From assembly GCA_963854835.1 (NCBI GenBank), contig OY978525.1:33007253-33071252 (forward strand): a stretch of DNA of 64,000 nt, in the 5' to 3' direction. A program made the position numbers and the translations under genes. Within the stretch, counting starts at the first letter, position 1. The number at the start of each line of letters is the position of its first letter. The stretch is from Megamerina dolium. Its lineage: Eukaryota; Arthropoda; Insecta; Diptera; Megamerinidae. The notes below the pieces were generated by a model that was given only the letters and a program-made list of their open reading frames with translations, had not been told where the DNA came from and made no database searches. Of the stretch, positions 52,073-64,000 are shown in pieces.

Positions 52073-52599
52073 TTTTATTTTGCTTTTATCTCCACATATT
52101 TGTTCAGATAAATGCTTTAAATGCAAACAATTAAGAATTCAAAGCTATATTATCTGGTCATTAGAAATTAAATTTTATTACAAAATGATTATATAAACAT
52201 TTGGAAAGAATAGCATTGAATGGCCATTATATTTATTCAAATTTATATAAGCGATAGTGTTAAAGTCCACTCATGGGTAAAACTAGTTAATTATTGAAAT
52301 TGAAATTGTTAGTATTATAGGCTCCGAAGACCTATGACCGATTGTATTTGTCAATACTGCAGCGTGTATTAAACTCGAAATATAACATTTTTCCAGTAAA
52401 ACTTGGATGATCATAAATGAAATAGTGGGTAAGTAGTTGGTACAGGTAGACAAATCGAAAGTAAGTCTTGATTTTGAAATTTTTTGAATATTCAACACAT
52501 GAAAATTTCGAAATTTTTCAGAAAAATCCTCCAGGTTTTCTTATTAAACATAAAAAAATTCTTTAAAATCTTTCAGAACCGTTTTTGATAAAAGAAAAG
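52073..52599. other. noncoding stretch, no feature recognised
   Basis: AT-rich, with no supported gene or repeat. Confidence 0.35.
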
Positions 52600-52611
52600 T
52601 ATAAAAAAGTT

Positions 52612-52977
52612 GTGGGTGCCGTAGCTTAGTGGTTAGTGTGTTCGCCTTCTGATCTGTACGTCGTGGTTCAATCCCCGGCTGATGCATAACAAATTTAATA
52701 TCGATAAGATTTTCCTTTCGAATGGTACCCACCTGTCGGCAAGCAATTGGCAATTCTTCCGACAGTAACAACTTGCCATGAAAAAGCTTCTTAAAGAACT
52801 CTGTGACAAAGCTCAGAAAAAGTGATGTCACAAGTGTTCTGCCGTTCGGAACCGGCTAAAATAAGTAGGTCCCTTCTAATACTGTCCAAATTTAAGACGC
52901 ACAACAGTAATGGAAGAGAAGCTCTGCCAATAAGCCCTTTGGGGCTTTAAGTGCCACATATTTATTTATTTTTTTTT
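52612..52977 (+). mobile_element. full-length SINE, 366 bp, with 12-bp target duplication
   Basis: The reference copy. Head GTGGGTGCCGTAGCTTAGTGG with the A box; B box GTGGTTCAATCCCCGGC; body through TCGGCAAGCAATTGGC, CCATGAAAAAGCTTCTTAAA, GTTCTGCCGTTCGGAACCGG and TAAGTAGGTCCCTTCTAAT; tail GCCACATATTTATTTATTTT. TATAAAAAAGTT flanks it at 52,600-52,611 and 52,978-52,989. Confidence 0.95.
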
Positions 52978-52989
52978 TATAAAAAAGTT

Positions 52990-55480
52990 CGAAATATTTT
53001 CGAACTTCCGAAAAAATAATCTTAAAAATAAACTTTAATATCCTTTATTTTCAACACAAGAACTTTCTAAATCGGTCGTTTCTGTTAGAAATACTATTAG
53101 AATTTCTAATACATTCGATAAATCACAAAAATATAGAAGCTAAAAGTTCAGATTTCTTTACAAACACGCTGCAATTCAAGTGGCGACTATCAAACGACAG
53201 CCAGCATCGTCTGATTAGATAACTCTGTATTATTTACTGCTTAAGATTACTGATATCACTGATTGCGTGCTTTTTTGAAAACGAAATTGAATGAATAAAT
53301 TTCGAAAATTACTTAAGTATGTTTTCTAAATATTAAATGACATAAAATCATGTAGTAAATAAGCGAAAGTAATAGACCATTAAAATGTAAAATAATATCG
53401 TTCTTTCCCAACAAAAAAAAAATAATAAAACATGACGAGAATTGAATTGTACTAAGCATTAAAAAAATGTATAAACAAATCAAATCAAATCAATACTACT
53501 TACACAAAAACAGTACAGCAACAAGAAATTCAAGTTCATTAAACGTCATCGAATATTTGTTTTTTTTTTTAACTTTTTAATTCGAAATTATAAAATGGAA
53601 TAATAATGAGCCATAATAATAACGATCGTACGATGATCTTATCAGCACATAGTATATAATAATTTAGTACATATGTATCTAGAGACTAGGGTATATAAAT
53701 ATTTATACAAGAAGTAATGATAATACGTATATGAGGGGTGGGGAGGAGTGTCTGATAAATATGGTACAAATGCACTCAATATTTCTGAAAGATATCGCTG
53801 TAGTTATCATTTTGCAAAAATATATTCAACCACCATGCCATCAAAAATAAAAAGTGGCGTGATCCAAGTAAATACCATAAATATATAGTAGGTATTTGTA
53901 GATATAATTAACTTTGTGAATTTTGTACTTAGTTTGTGATTTAATTTTATATTAATATAAATTTTATGAATAAATACAACATGTTTATTATTATATTTTT
54001 AGAAAGGTAAATCTTGTTTTATTTGCTATTTATTCTTATTATTTTTTTTTTTGAAATTGTTTGCAGAAAAGTACTTGTTTATTTAACTTTTATTTAATAG
54101 AAATTCTCAACAATTATTGGAATTTTAATTTATATTATACTTAAATAAATAAATAAATATAAATAGTAGTCAATGATTTAAATCACTAAATTTAACAAGA
54201 GCTTAATAAATTGATAACACAATACTGTGATCAAAAAGTTGCCGCAAATTTTCAAATAAAACAAAAATTATTGATTTATTCATCAAAGTATGTTTTGTCA
54301 CCGTGGACGTAGTAATCCCTTCACAAAAAGTAAATATCGGGAATGACCTTCAAAATGTACTCTAATCGGTGTCATATGAGTGAAATCAGACGATACTACT
54401 CAGGTGAATGGAGTGATTTTCGAACGATATGAGTCAAATTTTCTAGACAAAAGTTCACAAAAACACTGATTCTTTTTTTGAAACAGAGGAAGCGAGATGT
54501 CTGAATCTCAATTGGTCTTTTAAAATCGACTGCATCGACCCAAACAATTTTCAATTGCATTTCACCACGAAATTTAAATCCAAGCTTTTGAAAATTGTGA
54601 ATGCACATAATGCTTGTGAATGCACATAAATAATTATACAATAATTTAATTTAATGTTATGTGAGGTGTTGTTTGCTTTTTTTTTTTCATATTTGCATAT
54701 AATTTGAATAATTTAAAAATAGCATATGCTCGTGTACAGACATAAATAGTAGATAAGTATAAATTATACAAGAGAGGAGCAGCAGATGTTATAAATAGGT
54801 AATAAATAATAAGAGTTATATTTAATTATCTTGAATAGTTTATGTCGAATAATTTGTATAAAATTCTCCTAATAATGAGCGCGTTCAAAGATTAGGAATA
54901 GCCATTTACATATGATTATACAGACGGCTAAAAATAGCGGTAAACTCTGCGGTAAAAATTATTTTTGTTGGGTAAGCACTGCGATTCTTCTGATCGAAAA
55001 GCAATACGAGAACATATTAGAGAGATTCTACTTTTCATCAGGTTTAATGTTTCCATTTCACTCTCCGAAATCTATTACAGATCCAGATAGTTCTTTCGAG
55101 AGCATATCATAATCCTAAAGTATGGATATCAGATGGATATCTCTTTCAGTACGCAACATTCTATAAAAAACCTTTATAGTATTCTTAGATTATCCGTTAG
55201 TAGTACTGGAGTACTACTACTAAGAGTACTGGAAGCGATCTACAGTGATACAGACATATTCTGAATTTCGATCAAAATAGATTTTACAAATTAGTGCGAA
55301 ATACAATTTAAATAACTAAATTGCTAAATTTTTAAATGAATTTCGATCGAAAGTGACTTTCGGATCATTCTCAAAAGTTACCAATTAGAACAATTTTTTC
55401 GAACAACCTTCGTTTCGCTTGTCTTATAAAGTATAATAATATGAATAAGTATAATATGAACATAATAGTATGAAAACGCC
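52990..55480. other. noncoding stretch, no gene seen
   Basis: AT-rich. The segment 54.23-54.64 kb has a faintly protein-like minus-strand frame but no motif firm enough to name. No RNA gene or repeat boundary was recognised elsewhere. Confidence 0.35.
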
Positions 55481-56575
55481 ACATACTTCCTTTTGCATTA
55501 TTAACATTTCGAACATATATCCTAAAACTTCGAACATGTAAAAATAAATTTATACAACTGAAATTAGGTTTACAATATTATTTTTACAAAGAAAAGTTTA
55601 AAAATCATAATCGGATTAAAATAACGCCTACTTCTAGTACAAAAGTATGTTTTCGAATATACAGATATAGATTACTTTAAGTATAGACTAAATTGGATGA
55701 AATTCAGGAATACCTTCCATACAAATAGCATATTTTCGAAAGTATATTCTCATACTTTGTGTACGTAAATATAAAACAATTCAACTGACACCCTGTATAT
55801 AAACTGATTTTGTACGTACATTGTCAAACGAAATTGTTTGACAATGGATCCAATCGAGGATGAATCACGCTTATCACCCCTATAAAAATATGCTTTCGAA
55901 TTTTTTTCTCATACTTTGCGTATGTAAATATTAAGCTATCGAAGTGAAATTCGACGCGTGAGATTATTTATATCAAGAAACAGATTAGTGCGAAAATGAG
56001 CATGAAATGCATGAAAATCACGCTTATCTTCAATACAAAAACCATATTTTCGAAAGTATATTCTCATACTTTGCGTATTTATATATAAAGCCATTGAGTT
56101 GAAATTCGGTGAGTAACATTATGATTATCAAGAATCGAATTTTTTCAAGTATGAGCAGATTCGGTGCAAATCACACCTGCCTCACGTATAAAAGCATATC
56201 TTCGAATGTGAGTTCCCAAAATTTGCGCAAGTAAAAATAAAGCTATAACACGGAAATTCGGTATACAACATTATTTTATAAACAGAAACAGATTAGTTTC
56301 AGAATGCGCCTAAATCGGATAAAAATCACTTCTACCACTCATATAAAAAGCAATGACAATCACTCCTACCTCTCGTACAAATTCATATTTTCGAATATCT
56401 ATTCTAATGCTTTTGAACGTAAATATAAAGCGATTGAACTGAAACTCGGTACACACGGTTATTTTGTATCAAGGAATGTAATCGTATAACAATGGACGCA
56501 ATAGAATAAAAACCACACCCACCTCCCATATAAAAAGTATGTTTTCGAACATATATTTCATAGTATAAAATTTAT
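55480..56575 (-). repeat. tandem array of the 150-bp family, reverse orientation
   Basis: About six to seven diverged units. On plus each reads AAAAGTATGTTTTCGAAT, a run like ATTCTCATACTTTGCGTA, then AATATAAAGCTATTGAACTG, AAATTCGGTA, ATCACGCCTACCTC and CGTATAAAA. The complement gives the GGCGTGATTTT and TTCGAAAACATA words seen at 12.4 and 60 kb. Confidence 0.75.
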
Positions 56576-57564
56576 AAACCATTGGGTTATTGGGTTATAT
56601 TAAACATAGTGATAATTTTATCAAGTCCTATTAATACAATATTTACATGTACGAGTATGTAAAAAAACAAGTTTTTAAAAACATTGTCGGCACGCTTAGC
56701 ATCATCATATCAAATATCAACATTGTAAATCAGTAAATGTATTATAGCAATTCGATTTCCACCACAAAGTCAATTATTTGTTTATTTTTAAACGTGATGA
56801 TTACTTAGTTAATTTAGCATGACTTTAGATTTTCACTTTCTACGTCGTTATATTTACTTTCGAATGAGTAACATTTACATACAGTGCTCATGGAAAATTC
56901 TATATGTGTGCAAGGTATATTGTTTGGATTATTTACATAAAAATAAAGTAAATAAACAAAAGCAACAGCATGTTACACAATAGTAATGAAACGCATAGAG
57001 TATGCGTATATTCTGAATTTCTCACAGAAAACAATAATAAATCATATTTACAGATAGAGGTGTTGGTGGTGATTCTTATTGAAAAATGCGGAAATAAATT
57101 CGCAATTACGAGTATGTATGAATGTACACTATGTATGTATGTATGAATGTAACTATATAGAATGTTTTCTCATTTGGCGTGAATTTTACTAATTTTATTC
57201 TTCGCGTTTATGCCTCTGTGTGTGTCTATGTATGTGCGCGCGCATCTTGTTCTTTCCTAAATTATTCTCATCTCAAAAACAAAACAGAACAAAGCAGACG
57301 ACGGCCTCTGTACCCGCCACGCCACCACTGAACCGGGTACACAGTACAAACCACACAAAATGTTCAATGGAAAGCTGCTGCTACTAACTGACATCGTATG
57401 ATTATGTCAAAGTCCAATATTTTGCAAAAAAAAAAAAAAAAAAAAAAAACTAACATACATACATACATTCACATACATGCACATAGTAATAAGAACAAAA
57501 TAGAATAGAAAAACAAAATAAGAATATTTAAAAATACACATATCAAACATTCAGATAGAGATAC

Positions 57565-57598
<34 letters not shown>

Positions 57599-58250
57599 CG
57601 CGCGCGCAGGTAAGAGAGGAAAATGGAGAGTAAAACAAAAAAGTTCTATAGTCTCTTGATACATTTGGTGTTGCTCAGTTTTCATTCCCAAACATAGAAT
57701 ACCTGTAATATTTCTCTCTCAATCAACAAATGCTATCTGACGACACGCTGCCATGCACATATGATACTCTCTCATGTGTTTGAAGTTGTTCTAACGTAGT
57801 TATTGTTGTTGCTGTTGTTATTCTGGTAATACAATCATGTTATTTCGAGTTTTGTTCTCTTTTAGAAACTATTTCAGCTGTTTTTAATAATATCGAAATA
57901 TTGACGATGCAATTTCATCACATCACTGACGTGGTTAAATTTAATAATAACAAAGAAGCTAGTCTATGCTAAATATGGAAAATTAATCAGAAGCATATAA
58001 GTTTATGTTGAGTTTGATACGTCATTTGATTTTCTAGAAATATATGAAAAAAAAAAATACAAAAAATGTCATCATCCAAATGCTGGTTAAAAGCACCACA
58101 AGTAAGCAAGAATAGAATAAAATATAATAAAACCAATAACAAATCAGCTTCAACATCAACGAAATTAAAAACTCTACACTTGGAAACCTAATTAAATTGT
58201 TTTTACGTGCACCAAGTCAAAAAAACATCTATTCGAACTTTTTTTTCTGT
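56576..58250. other. noncoding stretch with simple repeats
   Basis: Poly(A) of 24 at 57,426-57,449, CATACATACATA runs, and (AG)n at about 57,565-57,598 followed by a short CG run. No gene or RNA is supported. Confidence 0.45.
57565..57606. repeat. (AG)n then (CG)n microsatellite
   Basis: AG-rich run of about 34 bases switching directly to four CG units. Confidence 0.92.
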
Positions 58251-58254
58251 ATTG

Positions 58255-58513
58255 CAGGTAGGCATGGTTTCAATTCGATAATGCCCTTTTTTAAATCTAT
58301 CTATTCGTTATTGAAATATAATCCCATGTATCAAGTTTCACCTTAAAAAGTTTATACTGTGGTGCGCAAAGTTGGAAAACATACTTCTGTATGAAAGATA
58401 AGCGAAATATGATAACGCCCATTTTCAAATTCATTTGTTCTTTGTTAAAAAATAATACAAAATACCAAGGTTCCGCTGGATCGATTTATATTTGGCTGTG
58501 CAAAGTCGGAAAA
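58255..58513 (+). repeat. 150-bp-family tandem array, left part
   Basis: AGGCATGGTTTCAATTCGATAA, then GCCCTTTTTT, then GATAAGCGAAATATGATAACG, then CCCATTTTCAAATTCATT. The array is interrupted by the mariner at 58,516 and resumes at 59,822. Confidence 0.65.
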
Positions 58514-58515
58514 TA

Positions 58516-59819
58516 AAGGGTTATCCATTTCGCGGTTTCAAAAGTATAGGGCTAGAATTCGACATCTGTCAAACTGAGTTGTTAAAACAATTTCTTTCTT
58601 TTTCAGTTCAAAGTCTGACATTTGCGAAAATGGATCGCTTAACTATCGCACAACACATTAAAATTGTAAAAACCTACTACAAAAATGGTGATTCTGCCAC
58701 AGCCACATATCGTGCTTTAAGAGGAGATTATGGTTTACATAATCGTCCAACTACGCAAGCAATTGGCAAAATTGTGAAGAAATATGAAGAGACTGGATCG
58801 GTTACAGATATTGTAAGGCCTGTGCATCATCGTTTCGCTCGTACCACCGAAAATATCGCTGCTGTAAGTGAAAGTGTTGCCGAAGACCCGAATGTGTCGA
58901 TTCCTTGTCGTTCTCAGGAATTAGGACTGTCTTACGGCACATTATGGCGTATTTTGCATTTGGATCTACACCTACATCCATATAAAATCCAGCTCACACA
59001 ACAACTGAAGCCAGCTGACCATTCACAACGTCGTAGATACGTCGAATGAGTGCTTGAACAACAGGCGGTGGACGGCGATTTTTCGAACAAAATTTTCTTC
59101 AGCGACGAAGCACATTTCTCACTCGGTGGGTATGTTAACAAACAAAATTGTCGTATTTGGGGTTCTGAGAATCCTCAAGTAATTGAAGAGAGGCCACTAC
59201 ATCCACAAAAAGTCACTGCTTGGTGCGCTCTTTGGTCCGGAGGTGTGATTGGACCTTACTTCTTCGAAAACGACGATGGAACGACTGTCACCGTCAATTC
59301 GGAGCGTTATGGTCATATGATAACCGACTTTTTTTGCCTGCTATTGAAGAATACGACTTAGAGAATATGTGGTTTCAACAAGACGGTGCCACATGCCACA
59401 CAACTCGAGCGAATATGGCTTTATTGCAAGAGAAATTTTCTGGCCGCGTAGTTTCTCGTCGTGGCGATATCAAGTGGCCACCAAGATCATGCGATTTGAC
59501 ACCGCTTGACTTTTTTTTGTGGGGCTGCGCGAAAGACCGTGTTTATGCAGATAAACCTTTAACTCTTGAGCACCTAAAAACCAACATTCGTCATGTTATG
59601 GCTGAGATACCGCCCAATATGTGTCAAAAAGTGGTCGAAAATTACCTCAACAGAATCGATGCTTACAACAATTCGCGTGGTGGTCATTTAAATGATGTAG
59701 TATTTCACACATAATGTCAACGTTCAAACTTTATAATAAAAAATAAGTATCATGATAAAAAATATTTTATATGTGTTTTATTTACATTTACTTTTGAAAC
59801 CGCAAAATGGATAACCCTT
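58516..59819 (+). mobile_element. nearly intact DD41D mariner, 1,304 bp
   Basis: Flanked by TA (58,514-58,515 and 59,820-59,821). Inverted repeats of about 31 bp start AAGGGTTATCCATTT, then C or T, then GCGGTTTCAAAAGTA, with one mismatch. It encodes a single transposase. Size, TIR length and the DD41D spacing fit the rosa-like basal mariner group reported from tephritids (recalled, not checked). It inserted into the tandem-repeat array. Confidence 0.93.
58630..59714 (+). pseudogene. DD41D mariner transposase, one stop and one frameshift
   Basis: ATG at 58,630 (MDRLTIAQHIKIVKTYYKNG). The N-terminal helix-turn-helix region is followed by the DDE/D domain: Asp in FFSDEAHFSLGGY, Asp in WFQQDGATCHTT and Asp in LTPLDFFLWG, 41 residues apart for the last pair. 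Only two defects are seen. A TGA at 59,047 sits where the family has Trp (RRRYVE-stop-VLEQQ), and a one-base loss occurs in the T run near 59,330. About 360 codons overall. The copy is young but cannot make a full-length protein as it stands. Confidence 0.93.
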
Positions 59820-59821
59820 TA

Positions 59822-60690
59822 TAAATTCGAAAAAATAATTTAATACGGTAGGTAGGCGAAATGTTCATAAGATAACGCCCATCTTGAAAAATAAACTTTT
59901 GTATCGAGTGTCAACTAGATACATATACGATAATTCTCAAACGTATCCATTTCGTTGTAAAAATTTTGCTGTGTAATGAGTTTCAGCATGATAAATGTAT
60001 ATTTCCGTCTGAAAAGTAAGAAAACATATTTTCGAAAACATATTTTTTATATGAGAGATAGGCGCGAATATTAACCGGTAACGCTAATTTTGAAATTCAC
60101 ATCTTCGCTGGTATAAATTTCATTGTGAAAACTAAGAAAAAAGCGTATATTCGAAAACATAATCTTGTATGGGAGGTAGGCTCGATTTTCATCCCTTTAC
60201 ACTGATTCTCAAACTCACCTATTTGATTGTTAAAATATTGCTTCTTCAACGAGTTTCAGTGTTATAAGTTGATCTTCTTGGCCCTAAAATCAGAAAACAT
60301 ATGTTCGAAAACATATTTTTGTATAAAAGACATGTATGGTTTTCGTTCGAAAGTGCCCCTTGTCAAATTCATCGCTTCGTTGGTAATAACTTGATACTTT
60401 CATGAGAAAAATCAGAAAAATTATATTCGAAAATATATTTTTGTATGAAAGCACGGCGTAATTTTCATCCGATTACACCCAAATACAAAATCATCCAATT
60501 GCTTGTAAGAATATAATTGTATAACAATTTTTAGTTCAATAAGTTCATTTTTGTGTGTAAAAAATCATAAAAAATACATTTCGAAAACTTATTTTTGTAC
60601 GAGGTTTTGATGTGGATTTCATCTAATTACGCGAAATTTATTGCAGCACGCTAGATTCAACACCAAAGACGTTTTCGAAATCACGTACTT
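59822..60690 (+). repeat. 150-bp-family tandem array, right part
   Basis: About five units with TTCGAAAACATATTTTT, TATGAGAGATAGGCGCGA, GGGAGGTAGGCTCGATTTTC, ATCCCTTTACAC and TTCAAACTCACC-type words. The period is roughly 145-165 bp. Confidence 0.75.
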
Positions 60691-61331
60691 ATATACAAAA
60701 AAAAAACGTGATTATTATCCGATTCTAGATAAAAATCACTTTATATACAACATTTAATTTATATATCTTTATATTTAGATTAATTATCATGCAAGCAGAC
60801 AGAATGACAGACATGACTACATTACAAAACCAATTATCCTTGACTGCTTGAATGTAGGGTATAAAAATAGAAATGCAATGCTGGTAGAAGTAACATTGAC
60901 ATTCGATAAGGTGAGGGCAATGAACACAAAAACGCAACCACGCGGGCACATCACCACACACTTGGCTACAGCAATGAAATACTAATACTAAAAATAATAC
61001 CAGTACCTACCTATACCTTGTAGGTACGAGAACACTACATCAAAACTTCATGCTTAATGTTGGCAATACACTGGAAATGCATTCAAACATAGAAAATCTT
61101 CATTTATTTAGAAATAATATTAATTCTTAGTAGGTAGGTAGATGGTAGAGAAAATGAAAAAAAGAAGAAATCCGAAAGCAAACCTCAATACATTCACAAT
61201 ACATAGAAATATATGTATAGTAAATACACATATGTACATAGAATAGTGCTACCACCAATGGCAGTGAACAGTAGTAAATGCAATTGTCACACATACATAA
61301 ATACACAAGGAGAATAAAACATTAATAAACA
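60691..61331. other. noncoding stretch, no feature recognised
   Basis: AT-rich with short GTAGGTAGGTAGATGG-like runs. No gene is supported. Confidence 0.35.
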
Positions 61332-61588
61332 CCCATGTGGTACTTATAAGCCCCGAACGGCTCTTCGGCCGAGCTTCTCTTCCGGTACTGTTGTGCGTGT
61401 TAAATTTTGGACAGTATTAGAAGGGACTTACTTATTTTAGCCGGCAGTTCTTTTACAAGCTTTTCCATGGCAAATTGTTACTACCGGAAGACCTCTTGCT
61501 TGTCGACAGGTGAGTACCATTCGAAAGAAAAACTTTTTCGATATCAAATTTATGCTTTAGCACTAACCACTTACCTACGGCATCCACA
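61332..61588 (-). mobile_element. SINE copy with internal deletion
   Basis: TGTGGTACTTATAAGCCCC to TTACCTACGGCATCCAC. It keeps the 3' body and part of the tRNA-like head. About 60 bp around the GTTCTGCCGTTCGGAAC segment and part of the B-box region are deleted. Confidence 0.82.
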
Positions 61589-64000
61589 CTGGGGAAAAGA
61601 CATATAAATAAATAATAGCTATGAAAGAGCACGTCTGAGTTGAATAGATGATGATTGGTATTGAAAATAATAACTAAGCAACTAAATATACCTTTAAAGT
61701 ATGAATTAAATTTCATAGTACTTTTAAAAATTCTGATACATGATTTTTTATAATGAAATCTTAATGAAGAATGCATTTTTCAGACGAAAAATTCTTCAAA
61801 ATAGCTAGTATTTGCCTTCTAGCGCTGCCCAGTCTCTCCGACCACTCACGAAGCTGCAGAAATAATTTGATGTAAGGGAAAATATCCACTTATCGAACGA
61901 ATACCAATTTTAGAGATTCAAAATTTGAGTGTTGATTCAAATTAAACCCCATAAAACAGATGTCAATCAGACTCAGCAATCTTAACATTGATTTTCACTC
62001 CATTTAAGTTACTTTTTCATATGCTCCAGAATGAATTATTATTGAGAAATCTATGGCTTATTTGTCAAAACAATATTTCCAGAGCCGTCACCACACCAAT
62101 ACAGCATCTATTTGGAGGCTTCTTGGATTCTCAAAATGAGCTCTGACGTTTCTTGGGTTATCATTAAAATTTTTTATCGTTCTGTATATTTATGAAAATT
62201 ATTCTATCGTGAAAATTCCCTTATCAATTGCTTGTGGTTTCAACTTCAATAGCTCCGCAAGAAGACAGAGACACATATCATATTTCCTCAGCCTCATTTC
62301 TCATTTTTCACTCAATCTACGAAGGCATTCATTTAACTTAATGTACTCGTATAGTAAATATATAATTCTTCTTAGTCGTGTAAATTACTCTTCATCCTCA
62401 CTTTTGGATAATATTATCTACCACATGGAACGATTATAAGGGCAAAATTGTATGTGGTTGTTGTAACAGAACAAACATGCATATTGACTATAATCGAGTC
62501 TCTTTTGTATATGTTTACTTGTACTTAGCACTAAACTTAATTATAATTTCCTCTACATAGAAAAATGTCGAACTCAAAAAAAAATATAATAGAATGTATT
62601 TATCAGATAGACAAATACAGATAAAATAGGTGCTAAAAAAATTGCTCCAATGCATAAAATATACGTGTACATAGACACTTGTATTCCCTAGTGAAATTGC
62701 CACAATATCAAAACAAACAAAAAACTAGGAAATCCATAATAAAATCAACACTACGATGTCAATATAAAATATAGATGGTGATATCTTCTTCCCACCTTCT
62801 ACTGGGTATTGCACCATGCCTATAAACTATGTAGATAAAACTACATAAGATACCCAGTAACATTGCCTGCTAATCAACTGACAAGAAATATTTAGTAGAA
62901 AAAAGAGAGAGCAAGAGACTAGAAAAATGTAACTGACAATGAAAATAACGATAATCAAGAAAATATATGTAGAATATGAGGCCATGGTCATTTCAAAATG
63001 GTCATACAATTAGTAAATCGCATGTGGTCAGACCACTATCGAATGAGAAGTATTTTAAATATATACGTAAAAACTTTCTTTTCATTTTAAGATTTTTTTT
63101 TTTCGCCAAAAAACAAATTTCTTGCGAAATTGATGCATAGAAATACAGGAGATTAAAGTACATGTGTAGAAATTAGTTACAGAAAATTATAACAATTGTC
63201 TGAACAATATACATGTAATGCTCGTAGAGTAGAAACAAACACCCCTATCATACGTTCCATTTCGAACATTTATTATTCGAAAAAACGATTACTTTCAAAA
63301 AAGGTTCATCGAATTTCGAATAGAAATTCCATAATAGCATAATAGCATAATAACATTGGCCACACTGCAGTTTCAAATCATTCACAATCAAATGCATAAT
63401 CAAAACAAACCAATTTCGAACATTAATTGTACAATTTTTACGGCTTTACTGACTTGATTACTCAAGCTTATCCAATTTTAATTATTCGAATAAGAATAAG
63501 AATAAGAAATGTTCCAAATGTGATGATTGAAGTAGGTACATCATCTAAAAGTTACCGTTAAGCAACAAAAATATATGTTTATTATGGTTTCTTACTTTCT
63601 GCTCCAAAACTGCTGCACCGAATTTGAAATTTTTTAGTTTATTTGAAAGCTTATAAAATATAAATATCGCATAATTTAAAATTTATTACAAAATAAAAAA
63701 AAAAACAAAAGCAACTTAACAAACACACTTTGTTTTTTTTCTTTATATTTACAATTTTAGTTTATTTAAATATTTAGTTCACTCAGTATTATAGTATATA
63801 GTTTATCTAGTTTTAAAACTTAATTATATTTCTCTTATTGCTAATTTTCCGATTTTAAAGAAAACACTTATTTTATTATTAGAAAAACAAAAAAATATTT
63901 TTGAGAGTTAAAAAGCGCACTGCACAGTGTATTCCGAGCGAGACTTAAAGAAGAATAAAAAAAAGAAAAGTTAAATAGGAACCGATCAGAAAGATATTGC
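61589..64000. other. noncoding stretch to the window end
   Basis: AT-rich. It contains a nested hairpin at 62,801-62,858 and short ATTCGAA-rich and GAATAAGAATAAG runs near 63.25-63.5 kb. No coding exon is supported. A 5' noncoding exon of Acsl could lie here or beyond, but nothing marks it. Confidence 0.35.

Noticed and set aside
54230..54645. Possible mariner or other transposase end on the minus strand
   Set aside because: A few words look transposase-like, but no catalytic motif or terminal repeats could be shown.
63900..64000. First noncoding exon of Acsl at the window edge
   Set aside because: Slightly higher GC near the end, but no donor, promoter motif or transcript evidence to support it.

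Overview
Insect genomic DNA, most likely from a tephritid fruit fly or a close dipteran relative. The reasons are AT-rich sequence with short GT-AG introns, a long-chain acyl-CoA synthetase (Acsl) of dipteran type, a DD41D mariner resembling the rosa group known from Ceratitis and related flies, and many Diptera-style repeats ending in GCAGGGTATAA. The genus is inference; no database was searched.

Layout. (1) 1-4.1 kb, plus strand: a TIR element (22-552), then two tandem two-exon THAP zinc-finger genes (956-1673 and 3077-3984) with the same intron position and phase, the same C2CH spacing and a shared upstream E-box block. (2) 4.1-7.1 kb: transposon relics, microsatellites and an AT-rich stretch holding candidate poly(A) signals for Acsl. 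(3) 7.1-26.5 kb, minus strand: Acsl. I resolved eleven downstream coding exons and two alternative first coding exons (MFIEDDA at 26,487 and MDDDSD at 24,078). Both join exon 2 in frame and give 715 or 714 residues. A 63-bp in-frame sequence at 16,503-16,565 could be a cassette exon. (4) 26.5-64 kb: no host coding sequence that I can support. This is either the 5' region and long 5' introns of Acsl or intergenic DNA, filled with mobile elements and arrays of diverged tandem repeats.

Mobile elements. A tRNA-headed SINE family has nine copies. A non-LTR retrotransposon with an (AAGT)n tail has two copies with clear target-site duplications, one old fragment and a related reverse-transcriptase piece. 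There is a 2.8-kb Jockey-type element, a DUF4780-like gag relic and pieces of other LINEs. DNA transposons include a complete but mutated Tc1-type element (36,644-38,265, TIRs of about 200 bp with internal direct repeats), a nearly intact DD41D mariner (58,516-59,819), mariner relics, and Harbinger-like and other small TIR elements. Nesting gives relative ages: a mariner fragment lies inside a SINE, and the DD41D mariner lies inside a tandem-repeat array.

Repeat arrays. Several families with units of about 125-300 bp are dispersed in both orientations. Two of them share the words TTTGTATGGGAG and GGGCGTGG. One family forms an inverted pair at 39.7-42.5 kb and 50.5-52.1 kb.

How the genes work together: the THAP genes probably encode DNA-binding regulators and Acsl a membrane lipid enzyme. 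The sequence shows no functional link between them. I found no defence system, operon, CRISPR array or rRNA, and no tRNA gene apart from SINE heads.
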